From Crocinitomicaceae bacterium (GTDB lineage Bacteria; Bacteroidota; Bacteroidia; Flavobacteriales_D; Crocinitomicaceae): a stretch of 50,985 nt of DNA. The notes beneath the pieces are model-generated. The model searched no databases. It saw only the letters and a list, made by a program, of their open reading frames with translations, and had not been told where the DNA came from. Shown piece by piece: positions 34,051 through 42,709 of the stretch. The stretch is from assembly GCA_023262855.1 (NCBI GenBank), contig JALQYQ010000037.1, positions 1-50,985 of the forward strand. Direction: 5' to 3'. A program made the position numbers and the translations under genes. Every line of letters starts with the position of its first letter. Position 1 is the first letter of the stretch.

Positions 34051-34959
34051 TTAATTGAACAACTTCCCTCTCCAATCTTTCCATCGGTATAGCTTCGAAA
34101 AAGCAAAAAGTAACATTGGTTGTAAAAGTACGATTGTTAGAATCGCGTCCCAACCAAATGCAGGAGCGCTGTGATCGATGAAAACTGCATCTGTTTGAAA
34201 GGCTTGCCAATCGTTGGTGAGCATTAAAGCTGCAAAAATATTGTTGATGGCATGATAACCCATTGACAATTCTAAACCGTCGTCCAATAAGGCAATAACT
34301 CCTAAGAAAATTCCAGTTCCTATGTAATAAAGCATGACAGAATATCCCAATTTTTCAACTTCAGGATTTGCCCCATGCATCAATCCGAATGCAATGCCTG
34401 TAACGATTACAGGAATCCACCCTTTTTTGAACGAGAAACCCAAAGCTTGAAATAAATAACCTCTAAAAAACACTTCTTCACACGTTGTTTGAATAGGTAT
34501 TAAAAACAATGAGATCAGAAGAAGCGGAAAAAAAGTTGACCAATTCAAATTCCACTCAATGTTTTGATTGCTTTTTACAGATATTAAAAGAAAGATTCCA
34601 AGAACACTTCCCCAAAGTGCAAAAGCGGTAAAAAAACGTTTCCAAGAAAAAGAATCGCGAGCTGTAAATACAGAAAGAATCGATCGTTTGTGTATAAACC
34701 TGACACTTAACACCAACGCTAACAAAGAAAACACAAATGGTAAAACGAGGTAAAACAACATCTTATTCTCACCGAAAAAGGCTGAAAGTTGTTTTACTTC
34801 TCCACTTCCTGGTTGTGTAAGATCGTATTTGTTTAACGCTAAATCAATCAGCATAGGTAGTTGACCAATGATCGCATAACCGATAATGATGAGAATTACA
34901 GTAAGGATGTAAAGTGAAAAAAGATTCTTTCCTTTTTCGGCATTTTTCAAAAACGACAT
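34051..34959 (-). CDS. CPBP-family intramembrane metalloprotease
   Basis: 302 residues from ATG 34959 (a TTG ten codons further upstream is open, but the shorter start gives MSFLKNAEKGKNLF and keeps clear of the terminator upstream). About eight membrane helices. The Rce1/CPBP signature is complete: EEVFFRG (E161, E162, R166), FGLMHG (H195) and MGYHAINN (H236, N240). Such proteases process prenylated or secreted peptides or act in bacteriocin immunity; the substrate here is unknown. Nothing nearby suggests a bacteriocin. Preceded on its strand by the terminator of the grpE-dnaJ operon. Confidence 0.9.
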   Translation of the reverse strand: MSFLKNAEKGKNLFSLYILTVILIIIGYAIIGQLPMLIDLALNKYDLTQPGSGEVKQLSAFFGENKMLFYLVLPFVFSLLALVLSVRFIHKRSILSVFTARDSFSWKRFFTAFALWGSVLGIFLLISVKSNQNIEWNLNWSTFFPLLLISLFLIPIQTTCEEVFFRGYLFQALGFSFKKGWIPVIVTGIAFGLMHGANPEVEKLGYSVMLYYIGTGIFLGVIALLDDGLELSMGYHAINNIFAALMLTNDWQAFQTDAVFIDHSAPAFGWDAILTIVLLQPMLLFAFSKLYRWKDWRGKLFN

Positions 34960-34987
34960 GTTCTTTTTATTGGTGCTACAATGATAC

Positions 34988-35017
34988 AAAAAAGGCCTTG
35001 TAATGAAACAAGGCCTT
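34988..35017 (-). terminator. Rho-independent terminator of the grpE-dnaJ operon
   Basis: On the reverse strand a perfect 10-bp stem AAGGCCTTGT/ACAAGGCCTT (34992-35001 with 35008-35017), six-base loop and U6 tract. It lies 107 bases beyond the dnaJ stop and 29 bases before the CPBP start. Confidence 0.88.
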
Positions 35018-35052
35018 CTGAAATTCTAAAAATTAACGCTCTCTAAATCACT

Positions 35053-35087
35053 TTCAATCTTCTTTTTTACCAGAAACCAAGATTGAA
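35053..35087 (-). repeat. Second hairpin in the dnaJ 3' untranslated region
   Basis: TTCAATCTT (35053-35061) and AAGATTGAA (35079-35087) form a perfect 9-bp stem with a 17-base loop. No U tract follows, so it is not itself a terminator; it may stabilise the operon mRNA. Confidence 0.45.
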
Positions 35088-35123
35088 TCTCTTCACACGG
35101 TTATTTGTAGAATTTCTATTTTC

Positions 35124-36245
35124 TTATTGGAACATATCCTTCATTCGCTTGAAGAAGCTTTTATCGTTTTGATCTGGATTTGGTTTGAAATTATCGCTTT
35201 GTTTCAATTTTTCCAATATCTCACGTTCTTCTTTTGATACTTTTTTTGGCGTCCAAATATTGATGTGCACGAACAAATCTCCTGTTCCGTAACGTTGCAC
35301 ATGTGGTAAACCTTTACCTTTCAAACGCAACACTTTTCCACTTTGTGTTCCTGGTTCCACTTTTATTTTCGCTTTACCATTTACTGTTGGGATTTCGATT
35401 GATTCTCCTAGAACAGCATCAACGAAATTGACGTAGGCATCATAATGTAGATTTTCACCATCGCGTTTCAATTCAGGATGTTCAATTTCTTCAATCACAA
35501 CAATCAAATCTCCTGGAACACCGTTGAACGGTCCAGCATTTCCTTTTCCAGAAACACTCAATTGCATTCCTTCTTCTACACCTGCTGGAATATCGATTTC
35601 GATAACTTCCTCTTGTTTTTTCAAACCATGCGCATCAGAATCAGCTGGTTTTTTGTCAATCATTTTTCCAGCACCTTGACACGTATGACAAGTTGACTGT
35701 GTTTGCATCGCTCCTAAGAATGTTTGCGCCACACGCGTAATTCTCCCCGTTCCGTTGCACGTTTGACAGTTTTTATAAGTAACTCCTTCAGCGTTTACGA
35801 GCTTGTTAACTTTAATTTTCTTTTTAACACCTTCAGCAATTTCTTCCAGCGTTAATTTCATTTTTACACGAAGATTTGTTCCACGCACAACACGACTTCC
35901 TCCGCCTCTGCTACCTCCAAAACTTCCACCGCCACCGAATGCGCCACCGAAAATATCACCGAATTGAGAGAATATGTCATCCATATTCATCCCGCCTCCA
36001 CCAAATCCACCTTGTCCACCGACTCCAGCGTGACCAAAACGATCATACTGTGCACGTTTTTCAGCGTTACTCAATATTTCATAAGCTTCTGCTGCTTCCT
36101 TGAATTTTTCCTCAGCGCTCGCGTCATCAGGGTTTTTATCCGGGTGATATTTCAACGCTAGCTTACGATACGCTTTTTTAATTTCCGCATCATCAGCATT
36201 TTTAGAAACGCCTAATATTTCGTAAAAATCTCTTTTTTGACTCAT
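35124..36245 (-). CDS. dnaJ: Chaperone DnaJ with a reduced zinc domain
   Basis: 373 residues, close to E. coli (376). J-domain 1-70 with HPD at 34-36; Gly/Phe-rich linker 71-120 containing [15 protein letters not shown]; zinc-binding domain; C-terminal substrate domains CTD I/II ([26 protein letters not shown]-like [11 protein letters not shown]). Classical DnaJ has four CxxCxGxG modules. Here only modules 2 (CQTCNGTG, C160/C163) and 3 (CHTCQGAG, C186/C189) remain; module 1 is replaced by [12 protein letters not shown] and module 4 by [11 protein letters not shown]. Modules 1+4 form zinc site I and 2+3 form site II, so exactly one site is lost. Follows grpE in an operon. Otherwise intact and likely functional as DnaK co-chaperone. 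Confidence 0.97.
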   Translation of the reverse strand: MSQKRDFYEILGVSKNADDAEIKKAYRKLALKYHPDKNPDDASAEEKFKEAAEAYEILSNAEKRAQYDRFGHAGVGGQGGFGGGGMNMDDIFSQFGDIFGGAFGGGGSFGGSRGGGSRVVRGTNLRVKMKLTLEEIAEGVKKKIKVNKLVNAEGVTYKNCQTCNGTGRITRVAQTFLGAMQTQSTCHTCQGAGKMIDKKPADSDAHGLKKQEEVIEIDIPAGVEEGMQLSVSGKGNAGPFNGVPGDLIVVIEEIEHPELKRDGENLHYDAYVNFVDAVLGESIEIPTVNGKAKIKVEPGTQSGKVLRLKGKGLPHVQRYGTGDLFVHINIWTPKKVSKEEREILEKLKQSDNFKPNPDQNDKSFFKRMKDMFQ

Positions 36246-36316
36246 TCCTTAGTAGGATTAATTATTGATAATTCGTGAATTTCAAATTATCAAATCTTCA
36301 AATTAATTAATTTCAA

Positions 36317-36856
36317 TTACTGACCAACAACAACCTTCGCGAAACGAATTACCTTTTCATTCAAGTAATATCCTTTCTCAACGTCATCAATAACTTTTCC
36401 TTTATCGCCTTTCGATGGAGCTGGAATGTTTGCAATAGCTTCGTGAAGTTCACTGTCAAAATCAGTTCCTTTTGCTTGCATTGCTTTTAAACCTTTCGCT
36501 TCCAAGGTATTCTTAAATTTATTGAAAATCAAATGAAAACCTTCTTTCACTACAGCAATGTCTTCTGCATTTTCATTGTTTAAAATTGCACGTTCAAAAT
36601 CGTCCATTACGGGCAATAAATCAACCAAAATTCCAGCATTTGCATTGCTAATCAAATCGATTTTCTCTTTGTTTGTGCGTTTTCTGAAATTATCAAACTC
36701 AGCATATAAACGTAAAAAACGGTCGTTTAATTCAGCATATTTTTCTTCTGCTGTCAACTCTTTTTTCTCTTCTGCTACAGTTTCTGTTGCACCAGCCGCT
36801 TGTTCTTCTTGAGTCGTTTCTTGTTCTTGCTCGTTTATTTCTTTTTCCTCTGCCAT
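36317..36856 (-). CDS. grpE: Nucleotide exchange factor GrpE
   Basis: 179 residues from ATG 36856. An upstream in-frame start at 36901 exists, but it would put the TATCTTTG promoter box (36887-36894) inside the gene, and MAEEKEINEQEQETTQ is the usual acidic GrpE start. The Glu/Gln-rich unstructured N-terminus (1-55) leads into a long coiled coil (LNDRFLRLYAEFDNFRKR) and the C-terminal beta-domain (FDSELHEAI, KGYYLNEKVIR, AKVVVG). GrpE releases ADP from DnaK. Cotranscribed with dnaJ, which begins 71 bases downstream after an AT-rich spacer with simple-repeat character (36250-36312). Confidence 0.96.
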   Translation of the reverse strand: MAEEKEINEQEQETTQEEQAAGATETVAEEKKELTAEEKYAELNDRFLRLYAEFDNFRKRTNKEKIDLISNANAGILVDLLPVMDDFERAILNNENAEDIAVVKEGFHLIFNKFKNTLEAKGLKAMQAKGTDFDSELHEAIANIPAPSKGDKGKVIDDVEKGYYLNEKVIRFAKVVVGQ

Positions 36857-36886
36857 TGTTCTCAATTTTAGTCGAATTGCTTTTGT

Positions 36887-36894
36887 CAAAGATA
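36887..36894 (-). promoter_or_regulatory. -7 promoter element of grpE-dnaJ
   Basis: TATCTTTG on the reverse strand, 30 bases before the chosen grpE ATG. It lies inside the longer open frame and so argues for the shorter start. No CIRCE or -33 box is seen. Confidence 0.6.
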
Positions 36895-37008
36895 CTGCCA
36901 ATCTTGAAAATCGGACATGCTGACAGAAAAAACGAAGTAATCAATGCAAACTTGGCAGAATTGTTGAGAAATATTTGCCTCGCCTCTAGCTTTCACGGCT
37001 TAGTTCAC

Positions 37009-37016
37009 TAAATTTG
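37009..37016 (+). promoter_or_regulatory. -7 promoter element of the O-acylation operon
   Basis: TAAATTTG followed by CAGCTTT, a 15-base string identical to that before alaS (1902). 19 bases before the TTG start at 37036. Confidence 0.6.
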
Positions 37017-37035
37017 CAGCTTTAATCGGAAAACA

Positions 37036-38487
37036 TTGAAAGAATTAAGACCTCATCATGTAATGCTTTTTGTGCTAGGAATTTTTCTAATCCTTGCAAC
37101 AATTGTATTTTTCATACCAAAAGACGGATGGAATATCGGTGGATTTAAACTTAACTTTTTAACAAGCGAGCAATTCATTCATCCACCTAAACAAGAGAAA
37201 AAAGACATTAGTAAAATTGTAAGTGATGTAGATACCTTAAGTATTGAGGTTGATCCTTTGTTACAACATAAAAATGGTTCTGATGGCTCAATGGGCGCAC
37301 CTTCTGGTGGAGAATTATCAACGGAAAGTTCGACCATTATTCACATGAACGAAACGGGGAAACAAAACCTTTATCGCTTATTTGAAAAACTTCAAAATGT
37401 TGCAGGCGAAAAACGTAAAATTCATATTCTTCATTACGGTGATTCTCAAATCGAAGGTGATCGAATGACAGCTTATATTCGTCAGCGTATTCAAAATCAA
37501 TTTGGAGGTAACGGACCAGGTCTGATTCCAGCAACAAACGTTTATGTAACAAATACATTTAAACAAAACTACTCGCCAAATTTCACGCGTTACACCTGTT
37601 TCGGTGGTTCAAAACTAAAAAACAGACGTTACGGTGCCATGGGTTCTGCCTCTCGATTTACAGCTGAAGGTGATAGTTCAACAAACATTAAAGAAGCTTG
37701 GATTGAAATTGAACCTCACAAAAGTGCTTATTCTAGGGCAAGAGAATACAACAATGTAAAAATGTTCTACAACAGTTGTACGAGTCCTTGTGGATTAAAA
37801 GTCTACCAAAATGGAAAATTAATTCACGAAGACAGCTTAATCAAGGACGGAAAAGCACATTCAGTTGATTTAAGTTTTGGTTCAACACCTGGGAAATTAA
37901 AATATGTGTTTACGGCTGCCGTTAGTCCAACAATTTCAGGTTTCTCATTGGAAGGAGATTATGGTGTTCAAGTTTCAAACATTGGTATGCGTGGATCAAG
38001 TGGAACGATTTTCGGTTCAATGGATCAAGCCTTGTTGAGCAAGATGTATTCTGATTTAAATACTGAATTGGTCATCATGCAATTCGGTGGAAACTCAGTT
38101 CCATTCTTTAAAGATAGCAGTTCAGTGAGAAATTATGTCAGCTACTTCAAAGGCCAATTGAACACGATTAAAAAACTACGTCCATCTGCTGCCATCATTG
38201 TGATTGGTCCAAGTGATATGTCAAAATTAGAAAATGGTGTTTTTGTTTCGTATCCATTACTTCCGTATACGGTTGCATTGATGAAAAAAGCGACAATGGA
38301 TGTAGGCGGTGGCTATTGGGATTTGTTTAATGCAATGGGCGGAATGAACTCAATGCCATCGTGGGTTGAACAAGGTCTCGCGGGCAAAGATTATATTCAC
38401 TTTACAAATAAAGGTGCTAGCATCGCTTCACAGAAATTCTTCGAAGCATTTTCAGCTGAATTCGCCAAATGGCAACAATCTAAGTAG
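37036..38487 (+). CDS. Membrane-anchored SGNH/GDSL hydrolase-like protein
   Basis: 483 residues, TTG start (next in-frame Met at 37060, inside the membrane helix, so the TTG fits better). Helix at about 8-27, then an extracytoplasmic part. The SGNH fold shows ILHYGDSQIEGDRM (D136-S137: block I, nucleophile Ser), the Gly of GMRGSSG, Asn in MQFGGNS (block III) and D452/H455 in GKDYIHFTNKG (block V). In neighbours of MBOAT proteins such hydrolases act as O-acetyltransferases for surface glycans, as AlgX/AlgJ do with AlgI. Residues 60-105 form a Ser/Gly-rich linker. Starts a three-gene operon: the next gene begins 17 bases after the stop. Confidence 0.88.
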   Translation: MKELRPHHVMLFVLGIFLILATIVFFIPKDGWNIGGFKLNFLTSEQFIHPPKQEKKDISKIVSDVDTLSIEVDPLLQHKNGSDGSMGAPSGGELSTESSTIIHMNETGKQNLYRLFEKLQNVAGEKRKIHILHYGDSQIEGDRMTAYIRQRIQNQFGGNGPGLIPATNVYVTNTFKQNYSPNFTRYTCFGGSKLKNRRYGAMGSASRFTAEGDSSTNIKEAWIEIEPHKSAYSRAREYNNVKMFYNSCTSPCGLKVYQNGKLIHEDSLIKDGKAHSVDLSFGSTPGKLKYVFTAAVSPTISGFSLEGDYGVQVSNIGMRGSSGTIFGSMDQALLSKMYSDLNTELVIMQFGGNSVPFFKDSSSVRNYVSYFKGQLNTIKKLRPSAAIIVIGPSDMSKLENGVFVSYPLLPYTVALMKKATMDVGGGYWDLFNAMGGMNSMPSWVEQGLAGKDYIHFTNKGASIASQKFFEAFSAEFAKWQQSK

Positions 38488-38504
38488 CAAAGTAAATTAT
38501 CTTG

Positions 38505-39821
38505 ATGCGTTTCATATTTCCACTTTTCTGTGTTCTGTTTAGCTTTCAAATGAAAGCACAGGAAGGTTATGGCGCGCCAACAAGTGATTCGCTGAATCAA
38601 TATTGCTTTCCAGATTTTGTCAAGATGGACAGCAGCTTCGCGCAACAATATCCTTTTGTTTCGATTGAAAAAAATAATTTTCAATTCTATTCTGTCAACA
38701 GTCCAAACTGGGAACATTTCTACAAGGAAATGGACTCAATGATTCGATTCAAAGATCGCAAATTGAATTTTTATCACATTGGTGGCTCTCACATTCAAGC
38801 TGATATCTACTCGCACGACATGCGTACATTTTTACAAAGTAATTGGCCTGAGTTAACTGGGGAACGCGGTGTTGTTTTCCCTTTGAATTTAGCGCATACG
38901 AACGACCCTGCGAATTACCAATTTGCCTCACCAAATACGTGGACAGGTTACAGAAGTGTTACTCATCGCGTGGAAGGAATTGATTATGGAATCATGGGTG
39001 CAGCATTGATTTGCAAAGACTCAATGATTAACATAACATTTCAGCACGATCGAACTACGGTTAAACCTCCATTTTGTAGCGTTCGAATCTATCACAACAA
39101 AGGCGAATTGCCGTATGAAATGAATTTCGGTGAGGACGAAATTCTGATTTATCGAATTGAACAAAACCAAGAATTGGGCTATACTGACGTTTATTTTACA
39201 GATCCTCTGAACGATTTAGATTTACAATTTTCGCGTAAAACAAGTGATCCAGCACAACTTGAAATTTATGGTTTTCAGTTCATGAATGAAGATCCTGGAA
39301 TTTCCTATACTTCTATTGGAATCAATGGCGCAGGACTTTATACGTATTTAGAAAACAAGAATTTTGAAGAACAATTAAAAGCATATCCGCCTGATTATTT
39401 TGCCTTTTCTGTAGGAATCAATGATGCCAACGTTCCCTACGAAAATTTTGATCCACAGGTGTACAAACGCAATTTGGAGAAAATGATGAAAATCGTTTTA
39501 CGAGCGAATCCGAAGTGTGCCATTTTGTTGACTGTACCAAACGACGCGCATTTCAAACGCAAATACTTGAACCGCAACATTGCTCGTGAGCGAGAAGTAA
39601 TTATAGAATTGGCGGAACAATACAAAATGCCTGTGTGGGATTTTTATGGCGTAATGGGTGAATTAGGCTCGTCGCGCTTGTGGATGAATCGAGGATTGAT
39701 GCAAGGCGACATGGTTCACTTTACATCAGAAGGATATCACTTAAAAGGAGATTTGATGATTGATGCTTTTTTAAAGTTTCTGATTCAAATGAAGGAAATT
39801 GAAGAATTAAAAACAAACTAA
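38505..39821 (+). CDS. Secreted SGNH hydrolase-like acyltransferase
   Basis: 438 residues from ATG 38505 (a TTG one codon upstream is open). Signal peptide about 1-18 ending MKAQ. Block I reads HIGGSHIQAD with the candidate nucleophile Ser95 in GGSH rather than GDS; block III is SVGINDAN; block V is GDMVHFTSEGYH (D402, H405). Catalytic triad Ser-Asp-His is thus complete. Stop TAA overlaps the MBOAT start (TAATG). It resembles the preceding gene only in fold and motifs, so the pair may act on different positions or substrates. Confidence 0.88.
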   Translation: MRFIFPLFCVLFSFQMKAQEGYGAPTSDSLNQYCFPDFVKMDSSFAQQYPFVSIEKNNFQFYSVNSPNWEHFYKEMDSMIRFKDRKLNFYHIGGSHIQADIYSHDMRTFLQSNWPELTGERGVVFPLNLAHTNDPANYQFASPNTWTGYRSVTHRVEGIDYGIMGAALICKDSMINITFQHDRTTVKPPFCSVRIYHNKGELPYEMNFGEDEILIYRIEQNQELGYTDVYFTDPLNDLDLQFSRKTSDPAQLEIYGFQFMNEDPGISYTSIGINGAGLYTYLENKNFEEQLKAYPPDYFAFSVGINDANVPYENFDPQVYKRNLEKMMKIVLRANPKCAILLTVPNDAHFKRKYLNRNIAREREVIIELAEQYKMPVWDFYGVMGELGSSRLWMNRGLMQGDMVHFTSEGYHLKGDLMIDAFLKFLIQMKEIEELKTN

Positions 39822-41482
39822 TGGAAAGACTTTACGACGTATTTTCTTTTGCAGCAACCGATCGAATGGTTTTTAACCGTTTGGATTTTTGGTTGTTCTT
39901 TTTAGCATTTATGATAGTATTTTCTGTACTGCATAAACATCAATTGGTAAGAAGTATCTTCTTTACCGTTGTCAGCATGTTTTTGTATTACAAAACGTCA
40001 GGTCTTTTCGTTGTGCTACTTGGCGGCTCAATTATCTTTAATTATTTATTGGGTAAATGGATTTATTCTGTCGATAGTAATTCCAAACGTAAGTGGATCA
40101 TTGCGCTATCAGCTGTTTTCAATATTTTCTTTCTCGCCTATTTTAAATATGCTTATTTCTTTACAGAATCATACAATGAGTTGTTTCATACGAAATATGA
40201 AATTGTCAATTGGTTTGCACAAATGGGGAATGGATTCTTTGGTGACGGCTTCTTTGAAACAAAAATATTGTTACCTGCTGGAGTTAGTTTCTTTACATTC
40301 CAATCGATTTCTTACGTTGTTGACATTTACAGAAAGGAAATTACACCCGTAAAAAACTTCTTTGATTATGCATTTTACGTGACCTATTTCCCGCACGTAA
40401 TTATGGGACCGATTGTTCGTGCACGCGATTTTATTCCGCAGATTTATCAGCCATTTAGACTGACAAAAGACGAGTTTTCTGCATCCATCATTTTGATTGT
40501 AAAAGGTTTGATTAAGAAAATTGTATTGGCAGATTACATAGCTGTTCACTTCATTGACAAAGTAGTTGACGCGCCAGAAGCCTATCCGGGATTCGTAAGT
40601 GTCTTGGCAATGTGGGGCTATTCGTTGCAGATTTATGGCGATTTCTCAGGTTACACAGACATTGCAATTGGACTTTCAAAGTTGATGGGATTTGAGTTAT
40701 TGCCAAACTTCAATTCACCTTACAAAGCAAACAGCGTTGCGGATTTCTGGAGACGCTGGCACAAGTCACTGGGTGCTTGGCTTCGCGATTATTTGTACAT
40801 TCCTTTGGGCGGAAATAAATCAGGAGGATTTGCAACGTATATTGCAACCACAATCATTTTTGTCTTTTTGTTTTTTATTCTCCAATGGTATGAATTGATT
40901 TTCGTTTACGCTGGTTTAACATCGATTTACATCATTGGTTCACTCATCTTTCCAAATTTCAAGAAGTACGTTCACCGCGATTTAAACTTGCTCATCACGA
41001 TGGTTGTCGGAGGTTTGTGGCATGGCGCAAGTGAAAACTTCATCATTTGGGGAGCAATGAATGGAGCTGCCTTGGTTTTGTACAATTACTGGAAGAAAAT
41101 TTCACCGTATGAAAACAAATCGTGGTTGATTGTGCATTTCTGGAAAATCTTCTTGACCTTCAATTTCATTACGTTTACACGTATTTGGTTCCGTTTAGAT
41201 GGCGAAGGCGAACCTGTGAAAATGCTTCAACATATTTGGAATAAGTTTGATTTTGATTGGAACACGTTTGTTACCGTTTTAGTGACTTACCAAAGTGTTT
41301 TCTGGGTTATATTGGTCGGTTATATCGTTCACTGGTTACCTGACAGCATCAAGAAAAGTTGGGAGAATTTATTTGCGAAATTTCCGATGCCTGTTCAGGC
41401 AATTGCTGTTTCGATTATTATACTTGTGATGTACCAGGCTGTTTCGGACACATTTAAGCCCTTTGTTTACTTTGCGTTTTAG
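39821..41482 (+). CDS. MBOAT-family O-acyltransferase (AlgI/DltB-like)
   Basis: 553 residues, 12 or so membrane helices. The invariant histidine is H401 in LWHGASENFIIWG; other AlgI-type landmarks are GVSFFTFQSISYVVD, HVIMGPIVRARDFIP and DFWRRWHKSLGAWLRDYLYIPLGG. MBOAT proteins of this type pass acyl groups across the inner membrane to a partner SGNH enzyme for O-acetylation of exopolysaccharide, peptidoglycan or teichoic acid. The two SGNH genes directly upstream fit that role. Acceptor unknown. The gene ends next to the tandem repeat region. Confidence 0.93.
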   Translation: MERLYDVFSFAATDRMVFNRLDFWLFFLAFMIVFSVLHKHQLVRSIFFTVVSMFLYYKTSGLFVVLLGGSIIFNYLLGKWIYSVDSNSKRKWIIALSAVFNIFFLAYFKYAYFFTESYNELFHTKYEIVNWFAQMGNGFFGDGFFETKILLPAGVSFFTFQSISYVVDIYRKEITPVKNFFDYAFYVTYFPHVIMGPIVRARDFIPQIYQPFRLTKDEFSASIILIVKGLIKKIVLADYIAVHFIDKVVDAPEAYPGFVSVLAMWGYSLQIYGDFSGYTDIAIGLSKLMGFELLPNFNSPYKANSVADFWRRWHKSLGAWLRDYLYIPLGGNKSGGFATYIATTIIFVFLFFILQWYELIFVYAGLTSIYIIGSLIFPNFKKYVHRDLNLLITMVVGGLWHGASENFIIWGAMNGAALVLYNYWKKISPYENKSWLIVHFWKIFLTFNFITFTRIWFRLDGEGEPVKMLQHIWNKFDFDWNTFVTVLVTYQSVFWVILVGYIVHWLPDSIKKSWENLFAKFPMPVQAIAVSIIILVMYQAVSDTFKPFVYFAF

Positions 41483-41490
41483 GAAGTGAA

Positions 41491-41535
41491 TTTGATGATT
41501 TGATGATTTGATGATTTGATGATTTGATGATTTGA
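41491..41535. repeat. Tandem 8-bp repeat
   Basis: Unit TTTGATGA repeated five times without error and a sixth partial copy. It begins 8 bases after the MBOAT stop. Simple repeat, prone to slippage. Confidence 0.95.
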
Positions 41536-41540
41536 ATTGT

Positions 41541-41562
41541 AAAATTTAAATATTTAAATTTT
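41541..41562. repeat. 22-bp AT-only perfect palindrome
   Basis: AAAATTTAAAT followed by its exact inverted complement. Flanking TTG/CAA allow further pairing (41537-41539 with 41564-41566). It sits between convergent genes (MBOAT and a lipoprotein) and may act as a bidirectional terminator-like hairpin. Confidence 0.75.
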
Positions 41563-41661
41563 GCAAAGACTTAACAGCTAGTATTCTGGTCCTTTTGTGT
41601 TCTTTACTACAGCAATCACTTCATTCAAACAGCTAAACTCTAGCTCTAACATCTGTGAGAA

Positions 41662-42246
41662 TTACCTACATTCTGCCTGCACCTCTTTATTCCGCCATTG
41701 GATCCAATATTCTTGTAATCCTTCAGGAGTTGTTTTTAATGGGCTAATGTTCAATTTGTCCCCTGGTAAAAGGATGGTTGAGAGCTGTTCGATGCGCAAC
41801 TCAATTGCAGGAGGATGATTCCAACCACCACAATGGTCAAAGGATGTAAACGCTTCACACTTCGTCTTCACTCGTTTCAATGGAATACGCAATTTGTAAG
41901 TAACTTCTCCCGTTCCCATTCCATTTGTTGACATTTTGATCTGTTCAAAATCTACTTTTGCGAATTTTCCTGCTTTGTATAATTTCTTTAATTGGTCACC
42001 AACTTTCTCAGACATTTCATTGGAAAATTGATGAGCCACATCGTCACCTTCTATAAATTCAGGTCCAACATAGCTTCCTTCGCATACAAAATCAGAGGCT
42101 GTTATTTTTTTGCTTTTTTCTTGTCTTGTCGTCTTTGGCTTTGGTGATGAGCAGGAGAACAAGTTAAGCACAATTAAACAGACTAAAACTGAATTAAAAT
42201 CCAAAAACGCTTTCAATGTTTTAATTCTTACCATTACAATCATCAA
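41662..42246 (-). CDS. Putative lipoprotein, function unknown
   Basis: 194 residues. A hydrophobic stretch ends in LNLFSC with the lipobox cysteine at residue 32 when counted from the first Met; a start at the fifth residue (MVRIKTLKAF) gives a more usual signal length. The mature part (about 160 residues) contains four or more cysteines (FVCEGSYVG, TKCEAFTSFDHCGGW) that could form disulphides, and GEVTYKLRIPL. No known family. It is the last of three genes on this strand behind paaZ; the gap to the membrane protein gene is 1 base. Confidence 0.75.
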   Translation of the reverse strand: MMIVMVRIKTLKAFLDFNSVLVCLIVLNLFSCSSPKPKTTRQEKSKKITASDFVCEGSYVGPEFIEGDDVAHQFSNEMSEKVGDQLKKLYKAGKFAKVDFEQIKMSTNGMGTGEVTYKLRIPLKRVKTKCEAFTSFDHCGGWNHPPAIELRIEQLSTILLPGDKLNISPLKTTPEGLQEYWIQWRNKEVQAECR

Positions 42247-42247
42247 G

Positions 42248-42706
42248 TTATCTGGATTTTAATGCACGCAAAATATCTACTACAATCCCTGTCGATAATG
42301 GTACTATTCCTGCAAATGGAAAAACAATGATAATTCCAAAAACAAATTGACCATCCTTCATTACTTCCCAATTATTTGCGATTAGAAAATAAAACATGAG
42401 TGGAGCAACCAAAAAGAGCTGAATCACATAATAACCGAATAACCTATAATTACTAGTAATTTGCTTTTTCAAGGTTTTTGTAACCAAGCGAAAAGTCCAC
42501 CAAATAAAAAGAATTAATAAGGTGATTAAAGTTGCTATACCAATTGCCGCATAATTCGTTTCACCCAAAATGAGGGAGAACAAAAAATCCAACAATGCAG
42601 GGAACAACATGGCTAAGATTGGAAAAATAATAATAACAAAACCCAAAACACACATTATTGCAAGGCAAATACCAATAAATGTGTGTTTTATTGTTGAAAG
42701 CGTCAT
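42248..42706 (-). CDS. Small four-helix membrane protein, function unknown
   Basis: 152 residues with hydrophobic segments at about 10-32, 53-72, 90-110 and 120-142 and short charged linkers (TKTLKKQ). No motif that I recognise. Starts 3 bases after paaZ ends and is followed within a base by the lipoprotein gene, so the three are one transcriptional unit. Confidence 0.72.
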   Translation of the reverse strand: MTLSTIKHTFIGICLAIMCVLGFVIIIFPILAMLFPALLDFLFSLILGETNYAAIGIATLITLLILFIWWTFRLVTKTLKKQITSNYRLFGYYVIQLFLVAPLMFYFLIANNWEVMKDGQFVFGIIIVFPFAGIVPLSTGIVVDILRALKSR

Positions 42707-42709
42707 TCT

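Noticed and set aside
36857-36901. Longer grpE start
   Set aside because: It contains the TATCTTTG promoter and precedes the standard acidic N-terminus.
41491-41535. CRISPR array or integration site
   Set aside because: Unit is only 8 bp with no spacers and there are no cas genes.
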